Assembly: GCA_026414565.1 (NCBI GenBank)
Contig: JAOAIT010000064.1
Location: forward strand, 1 to 64,000
Direction of reading: 5' to 3'
Length of the DNA stretch: 64,000 nucleotides
Source: Verrucomicrobiia bacterium
Lineage (GTDB): Bacteria; Verrucomicrobiota; Verrucomicrobiia; Limisphaerales; Fontisphaeraceae
Shown: positions 45,992-55,009 of the stretch, piece by piece
Layout of the letters: each line of letters starts with the position of its first letter
Position numbering within the stretch: the stretch's first letter is position 1
Notes under the pieces: model-generated
Databases searched by the model: none
What the model saw: only the letters and a program-made list of their open reading frames with translations
Told to the model about the DNA's origin: nothing
Translations under genes and position numbers: made by a program

Positions 45992-46438
45992 TCAGGCTTC
46001 GCCGTTGGCGCGGCGAAAGATTTCCAGTTGATCCACCACGTTGATGTGATGGGCCTGGAGGGTTTGGACGGCGCGGTCGGGGTCGTCAAAGCGGAAGACC
46101 AGCACGCCTTTGTTCTCCTTTTTGAGGGTGAAGGCGTACATGTATTCCACGTTGATGCCGGTGCCTTCCAGGACGCCGAGCACTTCGGCCAGGCCGCCGG
46201 GTTTGTCGGGCACTTCAATGGCGACGACGTCAGTGACCTTGACGACGAAGCCGTTTTTTTCGAGCAGCTCGCGGGCTTTTTCCCAGTCCCGCAGGATCAG
46301 GCGCAGGATGCCGAAGTTTTGGGTATCGGCGATGGAGAGGGTGGTGATGTTGATGCCTTCGGCCGCCAGGACGCGCATGGGGGCGCTGAGGGCGCCGGGT
46401 TTATTCTCCAGGAAGAGAGAGAGTTGTTTAAGTTTCAT
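45992..46438 (-). CDS. Double-ACT-domain protein
   Basis: 148 residues consisting of two ACT domains: QLSLFLENKPGALSAPMRVLA (about 5-25) and AIEVPDKPGGLAEVLGVLEG (about 73-92), each with the Asn/Asp-Lys-Pro-Gly turn used for ligand binding at a dimer interface. ACT domains sense amino acids or aromatic acids. Stand-alone double-ACT proteins often sit next to phenylacetate-CoA ligase, as here (the ligase ends 17 bases upstream), where they probably regulate it. Cytoplasmic. No DNA-binding or catalytic part is attached. Confidence 0.92.
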   Translation of the reverse strand: MKLKQLSLFLENKPGALSAPMRVLAAEGINITTLSIADTQNFGILRLILRDWEKARELLEKNGFVVKVTDVVAIEVPDKPGGLAEVLGVLEGTGINVEYMYAFTLKKENKGVLVFRFDDPDRAVQTLQAHHINVVDQLEIFRRANGEA

Positions 46439-46455
46439 AAGCCGGGGGTGGTGAA

Positions 46456-47781
46456 TTACATTTTGCGTTGATCAATGACCCGTTTGGCCTTGCCTTCGCT
46501 GCGCTGGAGCGTGCGGGGGGTGACCAGGCGGACGCGGGCGCGGATGCCCACGGTGCTTTCGATGGCATGGGCCAGCCGTTGTTGCAGGTTTTCCAGTGCG
46601 CCGATGGTGTCGCTGAAGACGTCGGCGGTGACTTCGACCTGCACTTCCATTTCGTCCAAACCTTTTTCGCGGGTAAGGATGATCTGGTAATGGGGCAGGG
46701 TGCCCTCGACGCTGAGCAGAGCGGCCTCAATCTGGGAGGGATACACATTAACCCCGCGGATGATGAACATGTCATCACTGCGGCGGGAGATGCGCTTGAT
46801 GCGGCGGAGGGTACGTCCGCAGGCGCAGGGTTCGCTGGTCAGGGCGGTAATGTCGCGGGTGCGGTAGCGGATCATGGGCATGGCCTGCTTGGCGAGGGTG
46901 GTGAGCACCAGTTCGCCCTCCTGCTCATCGCCCAACACCTCGCCGGTTTGGGGGTCAATGATTTCGGGATAAAAGTAATCCTCGAAAATATGCGGCCCGC
47001 ACTGGCACTGGCATTCCATGGCCACGCCGGGGCCGACAATTTCAGACAATCCGTAGATGTCGTAGGCTTTAATGCCGCTTTCGCTCTGGATGCGTTGGCG
47101 CATGTTTTCCGTCCAGGGCTCGGCGCCGAAGATGCCGGCGCGCAGGGGCAACTCGCGCAGGTCAATGCCCATTTCAGCGGCCTGGTCAAGGATGTGGAGG
47201 AAATAACTGGGTGTGCAACAGATGACGGTAACGCCAAAATCCTTCATGACCATGAGCTGGCGCTGCGTATTGCCGCCGCTAATGGGGATGACGGTGGCGC
47301 CCAGCCGTTCCGCGCCGTAGTGCGCTCCCAGGCCGCCAGTGAACAGGCCATAGCCGTAGGCGTTTTGAATGATGTCGCCTTCATGCACGCCGCAGGCGGC
47401 AAAGCTGCGGACCATGGCCTGGGTCCAGACCTCGATGTCGGCGGCGTTGTAGGCCACCACAATGGGCTTGCCGGTGGTGCCGCTGGAGGCGTGCAGGCGC
47501 ACGATTTCATGCATTGGGCTGGCAAAGAGGCCGAAGGGGTAGGTGTCACGGAGGTCCGTTTTGACCATGAAGGGCAGCCGGCTGATGTCTTCCAGGCCGC
47601 GCAGGTCCGCGGGTTTGAGTCCGCGTTCGTCCATGCGCTGGCGAAAGAGGGCCTGGCGATCGTAGGCGCGCTGAACGATGGCCTTGAGCCGCTGCCATTG
47701 CAAGGCCCGCAGTTGAGCCGGCGGCAAGAAGTCCGGGGCGCTGACCGGATGAAACGGCAGGTCATTGACGGATTTGCTCAT
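46456..47781 (-). CDS. paaK: Phenylacetate-CoA ligase
   Basis: 441 residues, typical of this family. AMP-binding motifs: RLHASSGTTGKPIVVAY (P-loop), DIYGLSEIVGPG (A5-like), YRTRDIT (A7), and RRSDDMFIIRGVNVYPSQIE with IQSEGKAKRVID-like end. It activates phenylacetate or another aryl acid with ATP and joins it to CoA. A cluster of cysteines (ECQCQCGPHIF and CACG) is a usual ligase feature here, binding zinc. The double-ACT gene follows 17 bases on, and the enolase-superfamily, IscX and ridA genes may be in the same transcript. No paa ring-cleavage genes are in the window, so the acid used is uncertain. Confidence 0.93.
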   Translation of the reverse strand: MSKSVNDLPFHPVSAPDFLPPAQLRALQWQRLKAIVQRAYDRQALFRQRMDERGLKPADLRGLEDISRLPFMVKTDLRDTYPFGLFASPMHEIVRLHASSGTTGKPIVVAYNAADIEVWTQAMVRSFAACGVHEGDIIQNAYGYGLFTGGLGAHYGAERLGATVIPISGGNTQRQLMVMKDFGVTVICCTPSYFLHILDQAAEMGIDLRELPLRAGIFGAEPWTENMRQRIQSESGIKAYDIYGLSEIVGPGVAMECQCQCGPHIFEDYFYPEIIDPQTGEVLGDEQEGELVLTTLAKQAMPMIRYRTRDITALTSEPCACGRTLRRIKRISRRSDDMFIIRGVNVYPSQIEAALLSVEGTLPHYQIILTREKGLDEMEVQVEVTADVFSDTIGALENLQQRLAHAIESTVGIRARVRLVTPRTLQRSEGKAKRVIDQRKM

Positions 47782-48032
47782 GAGAGATGGGGAGACGCGA
47801 CGGGTTGCCTAAACGAAGGAAGGGGTTTATTGCCAAAACGCGATGAGCGCCGTGGGAGGTGGAACGCCCACGGTTGGCCATGTGACACAGCGGCCTCGTC
47901 TCTCGCGTGAACACCGGCGGCGAGCCTAACGCGGGAGCGGCGTCTGGAGCAACTGCAAATTCTGGGCCGGCGGGAAGGAAAAGTTGAAGGATAATTGCCC
48001 AGGCGCCTGACTCCACCATGAGGCTCAAAGGC
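47782..48032 (-). other. Intergenic region with one hairpin
   Basis: 251 bases between the 502-residue membrane protein and the ligase, both on the minus strand. A perfect 7-bp stem (CCGTGGG 47850-47856 with CCCACGG 47867-47873) is present, but the first run of four T residues on the minus strand is 11 bases away, so terminator status is doubtful. It could be the leader of the ligase operon. Nothing else is recognised. Confidence 0.3.
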
Positions 48033-49541
48033 TCAACGCAGGGTGGCCTCGTCCACCGGGCTGATCTGGATGCCCCAGTCGCCAACGTCCAGGCGGCTGT
48101 CAAACTGGCCGCCATCGTCCTTTTCATCCCAGCCGGGGGTGTAGATGAGGAGGGAGTCTGGGGCGACGATTTTGTAAATAAAAGGCGAGCCGTCCAGGAC
48201 GTTGCGCGGCTCGAAGGGCAGGTAGGCGGGGACCAGTTCTCCGAGGGTGGCCGGCCAGTGGCCACGGGCCAGGCGGTAGCGTTCGGCGGCGCAGGCGATC
48301 AGGAGGGCGTCACCCTGTGTTTGCCAGCGGGCGGTATGGAGCACGGATTTGCCCACGGCAGGCAGCAGCAAGCGGCTGAAAATATTGTAGGGGAAATAGC
48401 CGGTCTGCTTGATGGCGTGGTCGAAGTTGAGCACCAGGTCCTTGTCCACCTGCCGGGACTTGGGGTCGGCGGCGGGGATGGTGTATTCATGGTGAATTTT
48501 AACGAGGTTATACAGATTATGGTAAAAGAAGCCGCGGGGCATGGCCCGGAGAATGGAGGTGCCTGTGGGGCTGGTTTCCTCGCCCAGGACTTCTCTAATC
48601 TGGCCGCGGCAGAGCTGCTCGATGGTGAGGACGGCAAAGTTGCGCTCGCCGCGCATGCTGGTCTGGTAGGTTTCGAGGTAGGGGCGTTTGGCATAGTAGT
48701 CCACCCACCAGGTGAGCTGCTGGTCATTCCACAGATGCAGGGCAAGGCCCTCGCGGACGGCCTCCTGAAGCATGCGATCATTAGCGATGTGAACGAGCAG
48801 ACAAATCAAAATGGGGTCCTGCGTGAGGGTGTCATTGAGGAAGCATCCGAGGCGCAATTCCTGGAAGGCTTTGTCGGTTTGGCCGAGGTGCAGGTCGGCC
48901 AGGGCGCGCAGTTGAATTACGAGCACCAGGCCCTTGTAATTGGCGAGGTGGGGCAACCAGAGGGCGATGCCCTGTTGATAATCCAAGGGGTAGCGGCAGA
49001 GGGGGCGCTCCTGCATGGCTTGGAGCAGTTCATTTATTTGGGGGTCGTACTGGGCCAGGGCGGTGCGCACAACCTCCGCGGGAGAGGCATTGGAGGGGGC
49101 TTGGGGGAATTTGGCGTGGCCGCGATAATAATCGCTCCAGAGCTTTAGAGGGGTGCGAAGATCGTTGCGTTTGCGGCCGGGGCCATTACCCGATTTGTCA
49201 TGATCCCAATCCTCCAATGCCGCCTTGGGCCAGGTTTGGGGCGCGGGGGCAGGGGACTGGCCGTTGGTGGAAAACAGGGATGCGATGAGGGGGGTGGTGG
49301 CAAAGTTTTTTTCGTCCGGCACCGGCAGCGGTTGCAGGGCGTTCAAGTTGAAATTTTCCCCCCGGGCTTCCAGCTCAGTTTTAAGCTTCCGCCATTTACT
49401 GGTGCCGCGGATGCCTTCGAAAGCAGCGACGAGCAGGATGAGGCCTATGATGGCGGTCAGGGCAAAGGCCAGTCCCATGAGGAATCGCAGATACCAGGGG
49501 CGGCGGCTGCGGACGGAAGAAAAGGGAAGTTTAACATTCAT
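48033..49541 (-). CDS. Large membrane-anchored protein of unknown function
   Basis: 502 residues. A single N-terminal helix (about 18-42, FLMGLAFALTAIIGLILLVAAF) is preceded by basic residues, so the rest is probably periplasmic. The body is helical (VLVIQLRALADLHLGQTDKAFQEL, MLQEAVREGLALHLW) and contains an ACAAERYRLARGHWPATLGELV segment, a pattern I know from exported Planctomycetota/Verrucomicrobiota proteins of unknown role. The C-terminus is beta-rich (IYTPGWDEKDDGGQFD). It is the last gene after an ECF sigma factor and an anti-sigma-like gene, 41 bases after the latter, so it may be under their control. Confidence 0.8.
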   Translation of the reverse strand: MNVKLPFSSVRSRRPWYLRFLMGLAFALTAIIGLILLVAAFEGIRGTSKWRKLKTELEARGENFNLNALQPLPVPDEKNFATTPLIASLFSTNGQSPAPAPQTWPKAALEDWDHDKSGNGPGRKRNDLRTPLKLWSDYYRGHAKFPQAPSNASPAEVVRTALAQYDPQINELLQAMQERPLCRYPLDYQQGIALWLPHLANYKGLVLVIQLRALADLHLGQTDKAFQELRLGCFLNDTLTQDPILICLLVHIANDRMLQEAVREGLALHLWNDQQLTWWVDYYAKRPYLETYQTSMRGERNFAVLTIEQLCRGQIREVLGEETSPTGTSILRAMPRGFFYHNLYNLVKIHHEYTIPAADPKSRQVDKDLVLNFDHAIKQTGYFPYNIFSRLLLPAVGKSVLHTARWQTQGDALLIACAAERYRLARGHWPATLGELVPAYLPFEPRNVLDGSPFIYKIVAPDSLLIYTPGWDEKDDGGQFDSRLDVGDWGIQISPVDEATLR

Positions 49542-49582
49542 AATTCAGGTGTTCACTTTCGCGATGGGAGCAGCCAGAGGGT

Positions 49583-49996
49583 TCAGCCTACGCGGTTGGT
49601 AGTCATTCGACCTTCACCACGCGGGGACGGCGGGAGTTGCGAGGGCGGAACAGGCTCAGCCTCATTTTGATTGAGCCATTCCGCCAGGATGCGCTGACGT
49701 TGCGGCAGCGTTTCGTGTTGCCGGTTTTCCCCCAGGGATAAGGCGGGAGGGGAGACCGGCGTATAAGCATGTTGAACCAGGTTTCCGGCCAAGGCAACGA
49801 TCCACAAGGCAGCCACAGCGGCCCAGGCGCGTGGGCCGGGCCAGAGCAGGTATTCGAGCATCAGCCGCCAGCGACGTGAGCCGGCCTGCGGCTGGGCGGA
49901 GGCCAGGGCGGTGTCGAGGATTTCCTTTCGCCAGGCCCGGGGGAGAGGCCGCCAAGGCTGGCTGCGGAGGCGTTCTTCAAAGCAATCCTGTTGCAT
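49583..49996 (-). CDS. Small membrane protein, likely anti-sigma partner of the ECF factor
   Basis: 137 residues. A cytoplasmic N-terminal half of about 50 residues (PRAWRKEILDTALASAQ) precedes one membrane helix (about 56-74, AWAAVAALWIVALAGNLV), and the short outside part is disordered. It lies 12 bases after the ECF sigma gene, which is the usual place for an anti-sigma factor. It lacks the HxxxCxxC zinc motif of ZAS-type anti-sigma proteins, so the call rests on position and topology. Confidence 0.65.
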   Translation of the reverse strand: MQQDCFEERLRSQPWRPLPRAWRKEILDTALASAQPQAGSRRWRLMLEYLLWPGPRAWAAVAALWIVALAGNLVQHAYTPVSPPALSLGENRQHETLPQRQRILAEWLNQNEAEPVPPSQLPPSPRGEGRMTTNRVG

Positions 49997-50008
49997 AAAC
50001 CTGTTTCT

Positions 50009-50524
50009 TCAGGCGCGCAGTTCCTCATACAGAGGACGCAAGCGGGCCTGTAATTTGTCTAACCCATAGCGGTAGCGGCTGGCGGCGGTGTTGGGGGAGA
50101 TACCCAGGACGGCGCCGATGGTTTCAAAGGTCATATCCTCCCAGAGTTTGAGGTGAACCACGGCCCGCTGCTCCGGCGGCAATTCGGCCAGAGCTTGGGC
50201 CAGGGAGTGACGAAAGGTGGCCTCGTCGGGGTCGGCGGTGGGGGCGAAAACTGTTTCCGGCTCGGAAGAGAGGGCTTCTGCCCGGTTTTGCCGGACGGCC
50301 TGTCGGCGAAAGAGGTCCATCGTTTGATTGTGGGCCAAGCGCAAAAGGTACCCGCGAGGCTCCCGCAAGGCGGCCAATGTTTCGGGCTGGCGTGCCAGCT
50401 TGAGAAAGACTTCCTGCAGGATGTCGTGCGCGTCGGCCTCGTTGCGGGTCAGGTTCAGCGCGTAGGCGAACACCGCTTGCGCGTGTTCATCGTACAACTT
50501 TTCCAGTGTCGCCCGGGGCGGCAT
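50009..50524 (-). CDS. ECF-type RNA polymerase sigma factor
   Basis: 171 residues from the ATG at 50524; the open frame extends further but without sigma-like content. Region 2 (LYDEHAQAVFAYALNLTRNEADAHDILQEVFLKL, then REPRGYLLRLAHNQTMDLFRR) contacts the -10 element, and region 4 (LAELPPEQRAVVHLKLWEDMTFETIGAVLGISPNTAASRYRYGLDKL) holds the helix-turn-helix that reads the -35. ECF factors turn on small stress or envelope regulons when their anti-sigma is released. The gene is followed by an anti-sigma-like membrane protein and a large anchored protein. Divergent from pncA. Confidence 0.93.
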   Translation of the reverse strand: MPPRATLEKLYDEHAQAVFAYALNLTRNEADAHDILQEVFLKLARQPETLAALREPRGYLLRLAHNQTMDLFRRQAVRQNRAEALSSEPETVFAPTADPDEATFRHSLAQALAELPPEQRAVVHLKLWEDMTFETIGAVLGISPNTAASRYRYGLDKLQARLRPLYEELRA

Positions 50525-50686
50525 TCCAAGGCAATGACGCCTCAGGGGCGGGGATTTGTCTAATGATTTTCCGCGAAAAAAAAAGGCGGCTGATAGGCAT
50601 GAGTCCCCGGCCTGAGAGCCTCCGGCTGGAGGGGGAAGGGGATTTAGGATTGCGGAAAGAGGGGAGCGGGCCAGAATCATGGTGTT

Positions 50687-51295
50687 ATGCCCGAGCAAGC
50701 CTTGATTATTGTGGATGTGCAGCACGATTTTCTGCCCGGTGGCGCGCTGCCGGTGCCGGAGGGGGATCAGGTGATTCCGGTAATCAACCAATTGCAGCCC
50801 AGGTTTGAACTGGTGGTGGCTACGCAAGACTGGCATCCGCCCGGTCACGGAAGTTTTGCCTCCTCCCACCCCGGGCGGCGGCCGGGTGAAGTGATCACCT
50901 TGCATGGCCTGCCGCAGGTGTTATGGCCGGATCATTGTGTGCAGGGAAGCTATGGGGCGGAGCTGGCGCGCGGGCTGGAAACCACCCGGATTGCGCGCAT
51001 ATTTCAGAAGGGCACGGATCCGGCGGTGGACAGCTACAGCGGTTTTTTTGACAATGGCCACCGGCACGACACGGGGATGGCGGATTACTTGCGGCAGCAG
51101 GGGGTGCGGGTGGTGCATGTGGCGGGGCTGGCCACCGATTACTGCGTGAAATACACGGCTTTGGACGCCGTCCGGCTGGGTTTTGAGACTCACCTGCTCC
51201 TGCCGGCCTGCCGTGGGGTGAATTTGCAGCCGGGCGATGTGGAGCGGGCGGTGGAGGAAATGCGCGCCGCGGGCGTGCGAATCCTCCACACCTGA
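50687..51295 (+). CDS. pncA: Nicotinamidase (isochorismatase family)
   Basis: 202 residues. The active-site residues line up with PncA: Asp in IIVDVQHDF, the metal site TQDWHPPGHGSF (Asp, His, His), Lys in FQKGTDP and the nucleophilic Cys in LATDYCVKYTA. It turns nicotinamide into nicotinate for NAD salvage in the cytoplasm. The length is close to E. coli PncA. It is divergent from the ECF sigma gene and convergent with the rhodanese gene, so it is probably alone in its transcript. Confidence 0.95.
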   Translation: MPEQALIIVDVQHDFLPGGALPVPEGDQVIPVINQLQPRFELVVATQDWHPPGHGSFASSHPGRRPGEVITLHGLPQVLWPDHCVQGSYGAELARGLETTRIARIFQKGTDPAVDSYSGFFDNGHRHDTGMADYLRQQGVRVVHVAGLATDYCVKYTALDAVRLGFETHLLLPACRGVNLQPGDVERAVEEMRAAGVRILHT

Positions 51296-51309
51296 ATGGC
51301 TGCCGGGTT

Positions 51310-51681
51310 TCAGCCTTTGACCATGGGCCAGCCGGCGGCCACGAGGGCGCGGTAACCGCCAATCAGGGAATAGACCCGCCGGTAGCCCATTTTTTGGGCG
51401 GCTTCACAGGTCAGGGCCGAACGGTAACCACCGCCGCAGTACATGATGATTTCCGTATTGGGGTCGGGAAACCGTTTTTCAAGGTCCCGCTCGAGCACGC
51501 CTTTGCCCAGATATTGGGCACCTTCGGCATGGCCGGCGGCCCACTCGCTTTCCTCGCGGACATCCAGCAGCACCACGCGCGGGTCTTTCTGCATGAGGGC
51601 GCGGGCCTCGGCGACGGTGATTTCCTGGATGTGTTTTTTGGCTTCGTTGACCAGCCGCAAAAATCCGGGTGAATGATCCAT
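51310..51681 (-). CDS. Single-domain rhodanese-like sulfurtransferase
   Basis: 123 residues with one rhodanese domain: VVLLDVREESEWAAGHAEGA and the active-site loop IMYCGGGYRSAL, in which Cys is the sulfur carrier. Typical single-domain rhodaneses transfer sulfane sulfur to cyanide or to proteins. Cytoplasmic. An N-terminal helix of about 20 residues precedes the domain. It is divergent from the tricorn-like protease gene, and a symmetric pair of TTGACC boxes lies between them. Confidence 0.92.
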   Translation of the reverse strand: MDHSPGFLRLVNEAKKHIQEITVAEARALMQKDPRVVLLDVREESEWAAGHAEGAQYLGKGVLERDLEKRFPDPNTEIIMYCGGGYRSALTCEAAQKMGYRRVYSLIGGYRALVAAGWPMVKG

Positions 51682-51709
51682 GCCGGAAAGATGCAGGAGG
51701 GCGTGGGCA

Positions 51710-51741
51710 GGGTCAATTCCTTTGCGGTTTTCTTTTGACCC
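51710..51741. promoter_or_regulatory. Inverted repeat carrying paired divergent -35-like boxes
   Basis: GGGTCAA (51710-51716) and TTGACCC (51735-51741) are a perfect 7-bp inverted repeat with an 18-base spacer. Each arm gives TTGACC facing outward, one toward the rhodanese gene and one toward the protease. The plus-side -10 would be TATCCA (51758-51763), which leaves almost no leader. The symmetry also fits a repressor site. Confidence 0.35.
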
Positions 51742-51772
51742 TCGCAGCAGAAGTGTTTATCCAAGGCGCATC

Positions 51773-54700
51773 ATGAAATTCCAAAGTGCCTGTGGTTGGA
51801 TGCTGGCCGGCGTGGTCTGGCTGTGCGGTATTCCTGCGGCCCTGGCGCAGCCTGCGCCGGCGAAGGATGAGCCGATCCGGGGGGCGCGCCTGCCCGCCAT
51901 CAGTCCGGATGGCAAGCGGGTGGTGTTTGTGTATCAGGGAGATTTATGGCAGGTGGGGGCCTCGGGCGGTCGGGCCACGCTCATGACCACGCATGTGGAT
52001 TACGATGGTTATCCGCGGTTTTCGCCGGATGGCCGGTGGGTGGTGTTTGCCAGCAAGCGCAACGGCAACCTGGATTTGTATCTCATGCCCGCCGACGGCG
52101 GCCCGGCGCGACAGTTGACCTGGCATTCCGGCAATGAAATCCCGGGCGGGTGGAGCCGCGATGGCAAACGGCTGTTGTTTGCGGGCAAGCGGGATTCGGC
52201 CAACAACCAGCTTTTTGCGGTGGACGTGCAAACCTTGCGCACGGAATGTTTGCTGGAGGACTTTGCCCCCCTCAATTCGCCGGATTTCAGTCCTGATGGC
52301 CGTTATGTGGTTTATGGGCGGTATGGTTTCCCCAACTGGCGGCCGCGTTACACCGGCTCGGCGGCGGCGCAAATCTGGATGCTGGACACGAAAACGGGGG
52401 AGCGGCGGGCGCTGACGCAGGATCAGCGGCAACATTTGTGGACTCAGTTTTTGCCGGATGGCAAACATGTGCTGACGGTGACGGTGGGCGAAGATACGCC
52501 CAACGCCGGGCGGTTGAACGAGCCGTTGCCGCCCTTGCAGGACAACGCCCGGCGCACGCCCAACCTGTGGGTTTTTGATTTGGAAGGCAAGGGGCGGCAG
52601 CTCACGGAGTTTGTGGGAGGCAGCGTGCGCGCCCCGAGCGTGGCCCTCAAGAGCGGGGACATCGTTTTTGAGTATGAGCATGAGCTGTATCTGCTCAAGG
52701 GCGGGCGGGGCAAACCGGTGCGGCTGGTGGTTTATGCGGGGGTGGATGACAAGGAGACCTTGACGCGCCAGGAGAAAATGACCAATGGCGTGACGGAGGC
52801 CGAGCCTTCGCCGGATGGCAAATACATTGCCTTTGGTCTGCGCGGCGACTTGTGGGTGGTGCCGGTGGAAAAGCCCAAGGGGATTGCGGGCCGCGAAGCC
52901 GAGTATGCGCAGCGGCTGACGGATTGGGCGGGGGATGACTCGGACTTCATGTGGAGCACCAACAGCAAGACGTTGTTTTTCACCTCGGATCGCGAGGGTA
53001 ACACGCGCCTGTATGCATTGGAGGTGGAATCGCGGAAAGTGGAGAGCTTGTGGGCGCGGCAGGAGGATGTTTCCAATCCCATTCCTTCCCCGGATGGCCA
53101 GCATCTGGCCTTTTGGGTGGCGGGGCCGGAGGGGGGGCTGCATGTGCTTCGCCTGGCCGATCGCCAGATTCGCCGGGTGGTGCCGCTGCCAGGGCCGCAC
53201 CTGCATGGGTATGGGGGCAGTCAGGTGGCCTGGTCGCCGGACAGTCAATGGCTGGCCTACGTGGCCCGCAGTGCCAGCCGTTTCCACAATATCTTTTTAG
53301 TGAAACTGGAGGGTGGCGAACCGGTAAATCTGACTCAACGCGCCACGGGGCACGGACAGCCGGCATGGTCGCCGGATGGCAAGTACCTTTTCTTCCAGAG
53401 CAGCCGGGACGGGGGCGGGGTGTATGTATTTCCGCTGCAGCCGGAAGACGTGCTGGCGAGCGAGACAGATTTGAAATTTGAAAAGCCCAAGGAGCCGGTC
53501 AAGGTGGCCATTGATTTTGAAAATGTGCCGCGGCGCATCCGCCGTTTCATCACCCAGAATCCGGCCGCCGATCTGCAGGTCACCAGCGAAGGCCAGATTG
53601 CTTTTCTGGCGGAGGGCGATGTGTGGACCGCCAGCTATGATGGCAAGGAAACCAAGCGGGTCACCAACGGGGGCGGCAAATCCCAGTTGCGGATCCTGGC
53701 GGATGGCAAGCGGGCGTTTTTCATCCAGGGGGGTGAGCTGTATCAACTGCGCCTGCCGGAGGGGCGGGTGGAGAAGGTGGCGTTCACCGCGGAAGGGGAG
53801 CGCGATGTGCGGGCCGAGCGGCAAGCGGCCTTTGCGCAGTTCTGGCGCACCTACCATCGGGCCTTTTATGACGGCCATTTTCACGGGCGGGACTGGCGGG
53901 CCATTCGCGGGCGGTACGAGCCCTTGCTGGCGGCGGTGGGCACGCCGGAGGAGTTTGCGGGCTTGTTGCAGATGATGGTGGGGGAATTGGAGGCTTCCCA
54001 CAGTGAGGTGAATCCCCCGGAGACGCCCGCGCGGGTGACAACACCGCATCCGGGTTTTACGCTGGATTACCGTCATGCCGGGCCCGGCCTGAAAGTGTTG
54101 AAAGTGCCCGAGGGAGCGCCGGGATGGTTTAAGAAGACCGAAATCAAGCCGGGCGAGTATATATTGGAGATTAACGGGGAGCCGGTGGCCACGGATGAAA
54201 CGTTATACCGCCTGCTCAATCGCCGGCAGGGGCGCGAATTGCAATTCCTGGTGAATGACAAGCCCGAGAAGCAAGGGGCGCGCACGGTCAAATACAAGGC
54301 GCTGACGGCCGATGAATGGAATCAGTTGCACTACAACAACCGTATTGAGCGGCTGCGCAAGGCGGTGGAGTCGCGCAGCCAGGGCCGCATAGGGTACGTG
54401 CATATTTCGGCGATGGGAGGGGATAATCAAAACCGCTTCGAGCAGGAGGTGTACGAATACATGGCCGGCAAGGAGGCGATGATCATTGATGTGCGGTTCA
54501 ACCGGGGCGGCAACATATCGGACACCTTGATTGACTGGCTGGAGCGCCGCCAGCATGGATGGAGCAAACCGCGGGATTGCCCGCCGGAGCCGGCCCCGGG
54601 GCGCGCGTGGGATAAACGGGTGGTGGTGCTGATGAACGAGCATAGTTACTCCAACGGCGAAATGTTTCCCTGCGCCATGCGGCAACGGGGACTGGCCCGG

Positions 54701-54937
54701 CTGGTGGGGACGCCCACTCCCGGCTACGTGATCTGGACGTGGAGCTTCAACCTGGTGGATGGCACCCGGGCGCGCCTGCCCATGGGCGGGGTCTATCGTC
54801 TGGACGGCTCCAACATGGAAAACCAGGGGGAGCAGCCGGATGTCCTGGTGCCATTGAGCGCCGAGGACTGGCTGGCGGAGCGTGATCCGCAGTTGGACAA
54901 GGCCATCGAGCTGCTCAGCCAGCCGGCAAATCCTTGA
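51773..54937 (+). CDS. Secreted tricorn-like protease (beta-propeller, PDZ and S41-type peptidase)
   Basis: 1054 residues from the ATG at 51773 (AAGG close upstream), with a signal peptide to about residue 27 (AALAQ). Six-bladed propellers of PD40 repeats fill about residues 30-570 (LPAISPDGKRVVFV, PRFSPDGRWVVFA, QVAWSPDSQWLAYV, PAWSPDGKYLFFQ). A helical insert, a PDZ domain (KPGEYILEINGEPVATDETL near 795) and a C-terminal S41-type domain with IGYVHISAMGG, MIIDVRFNRGGN and the serine region NEHSYSNGEMFP follow. This is the order of tricorn, which trims peptides; a secreted form would degrade oligopeptides in the periplasm. Long enough to be complete. Divergent from the rhodanese gene. Confidence 0.93.
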   Translation: MKFQSACGWMLAGVVWLCGIPAALAQPAPAKDEPIRGARLPAISPDGKRVVFVYQGDLWQVGASGGRATLMTTHVDYDGYPRFSPDGRWVVFASKRNGNLDLYLMPADGGPARQLTWHSGNEIPGGWSRDGKRLLFAGKRDSANNQLFAVDVQTLRTECLLEDFAPLNSPDFSPDGRYVVYGRYGFPNWRPRYTGSAAAQIWMLDTKTGERRALTQDQRQHLWTQFLPDGKHVLTVTVGEDTPNAGRLNEPLPPLQDNARRTPNLWVFDLEGKGRQLTEFVGGSVRAPSVALKSGDIVFEYEHELYLLKGGRGKPVRLVVYAGVDDKETLTRQEKMTNGVTEAEPSPDGKYIAFGLRGDLWVVPVEKPKGIAGREAEYAQRLTDWAGDDSDFMWSTNSKTLFFTSDREGNTRLYALEVESRKVESLWARQEDVSNPIPSPDGQHLAFWVAGPEGGLHVLRLADRQIRRVVPLPGPHLHGYGGSQVAWSPDSQWLAYVARSASRFHNIFLVKLEGGEPVNLTQRATGHGQPAWSPDGKYLFFQSSRDGGGVYVFPLQPEDVLASETDLKFEKPKEPVKVAIDFENVPRRIRRFITQNPAADLQVTSEGQIAFLAEGDVWTASYDGKETKRVTNGGGKSQLRILADGKRAFFIQGGELYQLRLPEGRVEKVAFTAEGERDVRAERQAAFAQFWRTYHRAFYDGHFHGRDWRAIRGRYEPLLAAVGTPEEFAGLLQMMVGELEASHSEVNPPETPARVTTPHPGFTLDYRHAGPGLKVLKVPEGAPGWFKKTEIKPGEYILEINGEPVATDETLYRLLNRRQGRELQFLVNDKPEKQGARTVKYKALTADEWNQLHYNNRIERLRKAVESRSQGRIGYVHISAMGGDNQNRFEQEVYEYMAGKEAMIIDVRFNRGGNISDTLIDWLERRQHGWSKPRDCPPEPAPGRAWDKRVVVLMNEHSYSNGEMFPCAMRQRGLARLVGTPTPGYVIWTWSFNLVDGTRARLPMGGVYRLDGSNMENQGEQPDVLVPLSAEDWLAERDPQLDKAIELLSQPANP

Positions 54938-55009
54938 GTTTGTTCGCGCAGCGCGCGCTTCATTCAAGGCTTGTGCGCCGGGCGTGGGTTGGATTAGGAA
55001 AGCAGCCGC

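Noticed and set aside
47850-47873. Terminator after the 502-residue membrane protein
   Set aside because: The stem is perfect but the T run comes 11 bases later and is only four long.
50525-50905. Longer start for the ECF sigma factor
   Set aside because: The frame is open upstream, but the added sequence has no sigma-like content and would reach into the pncA gene on the other strand.
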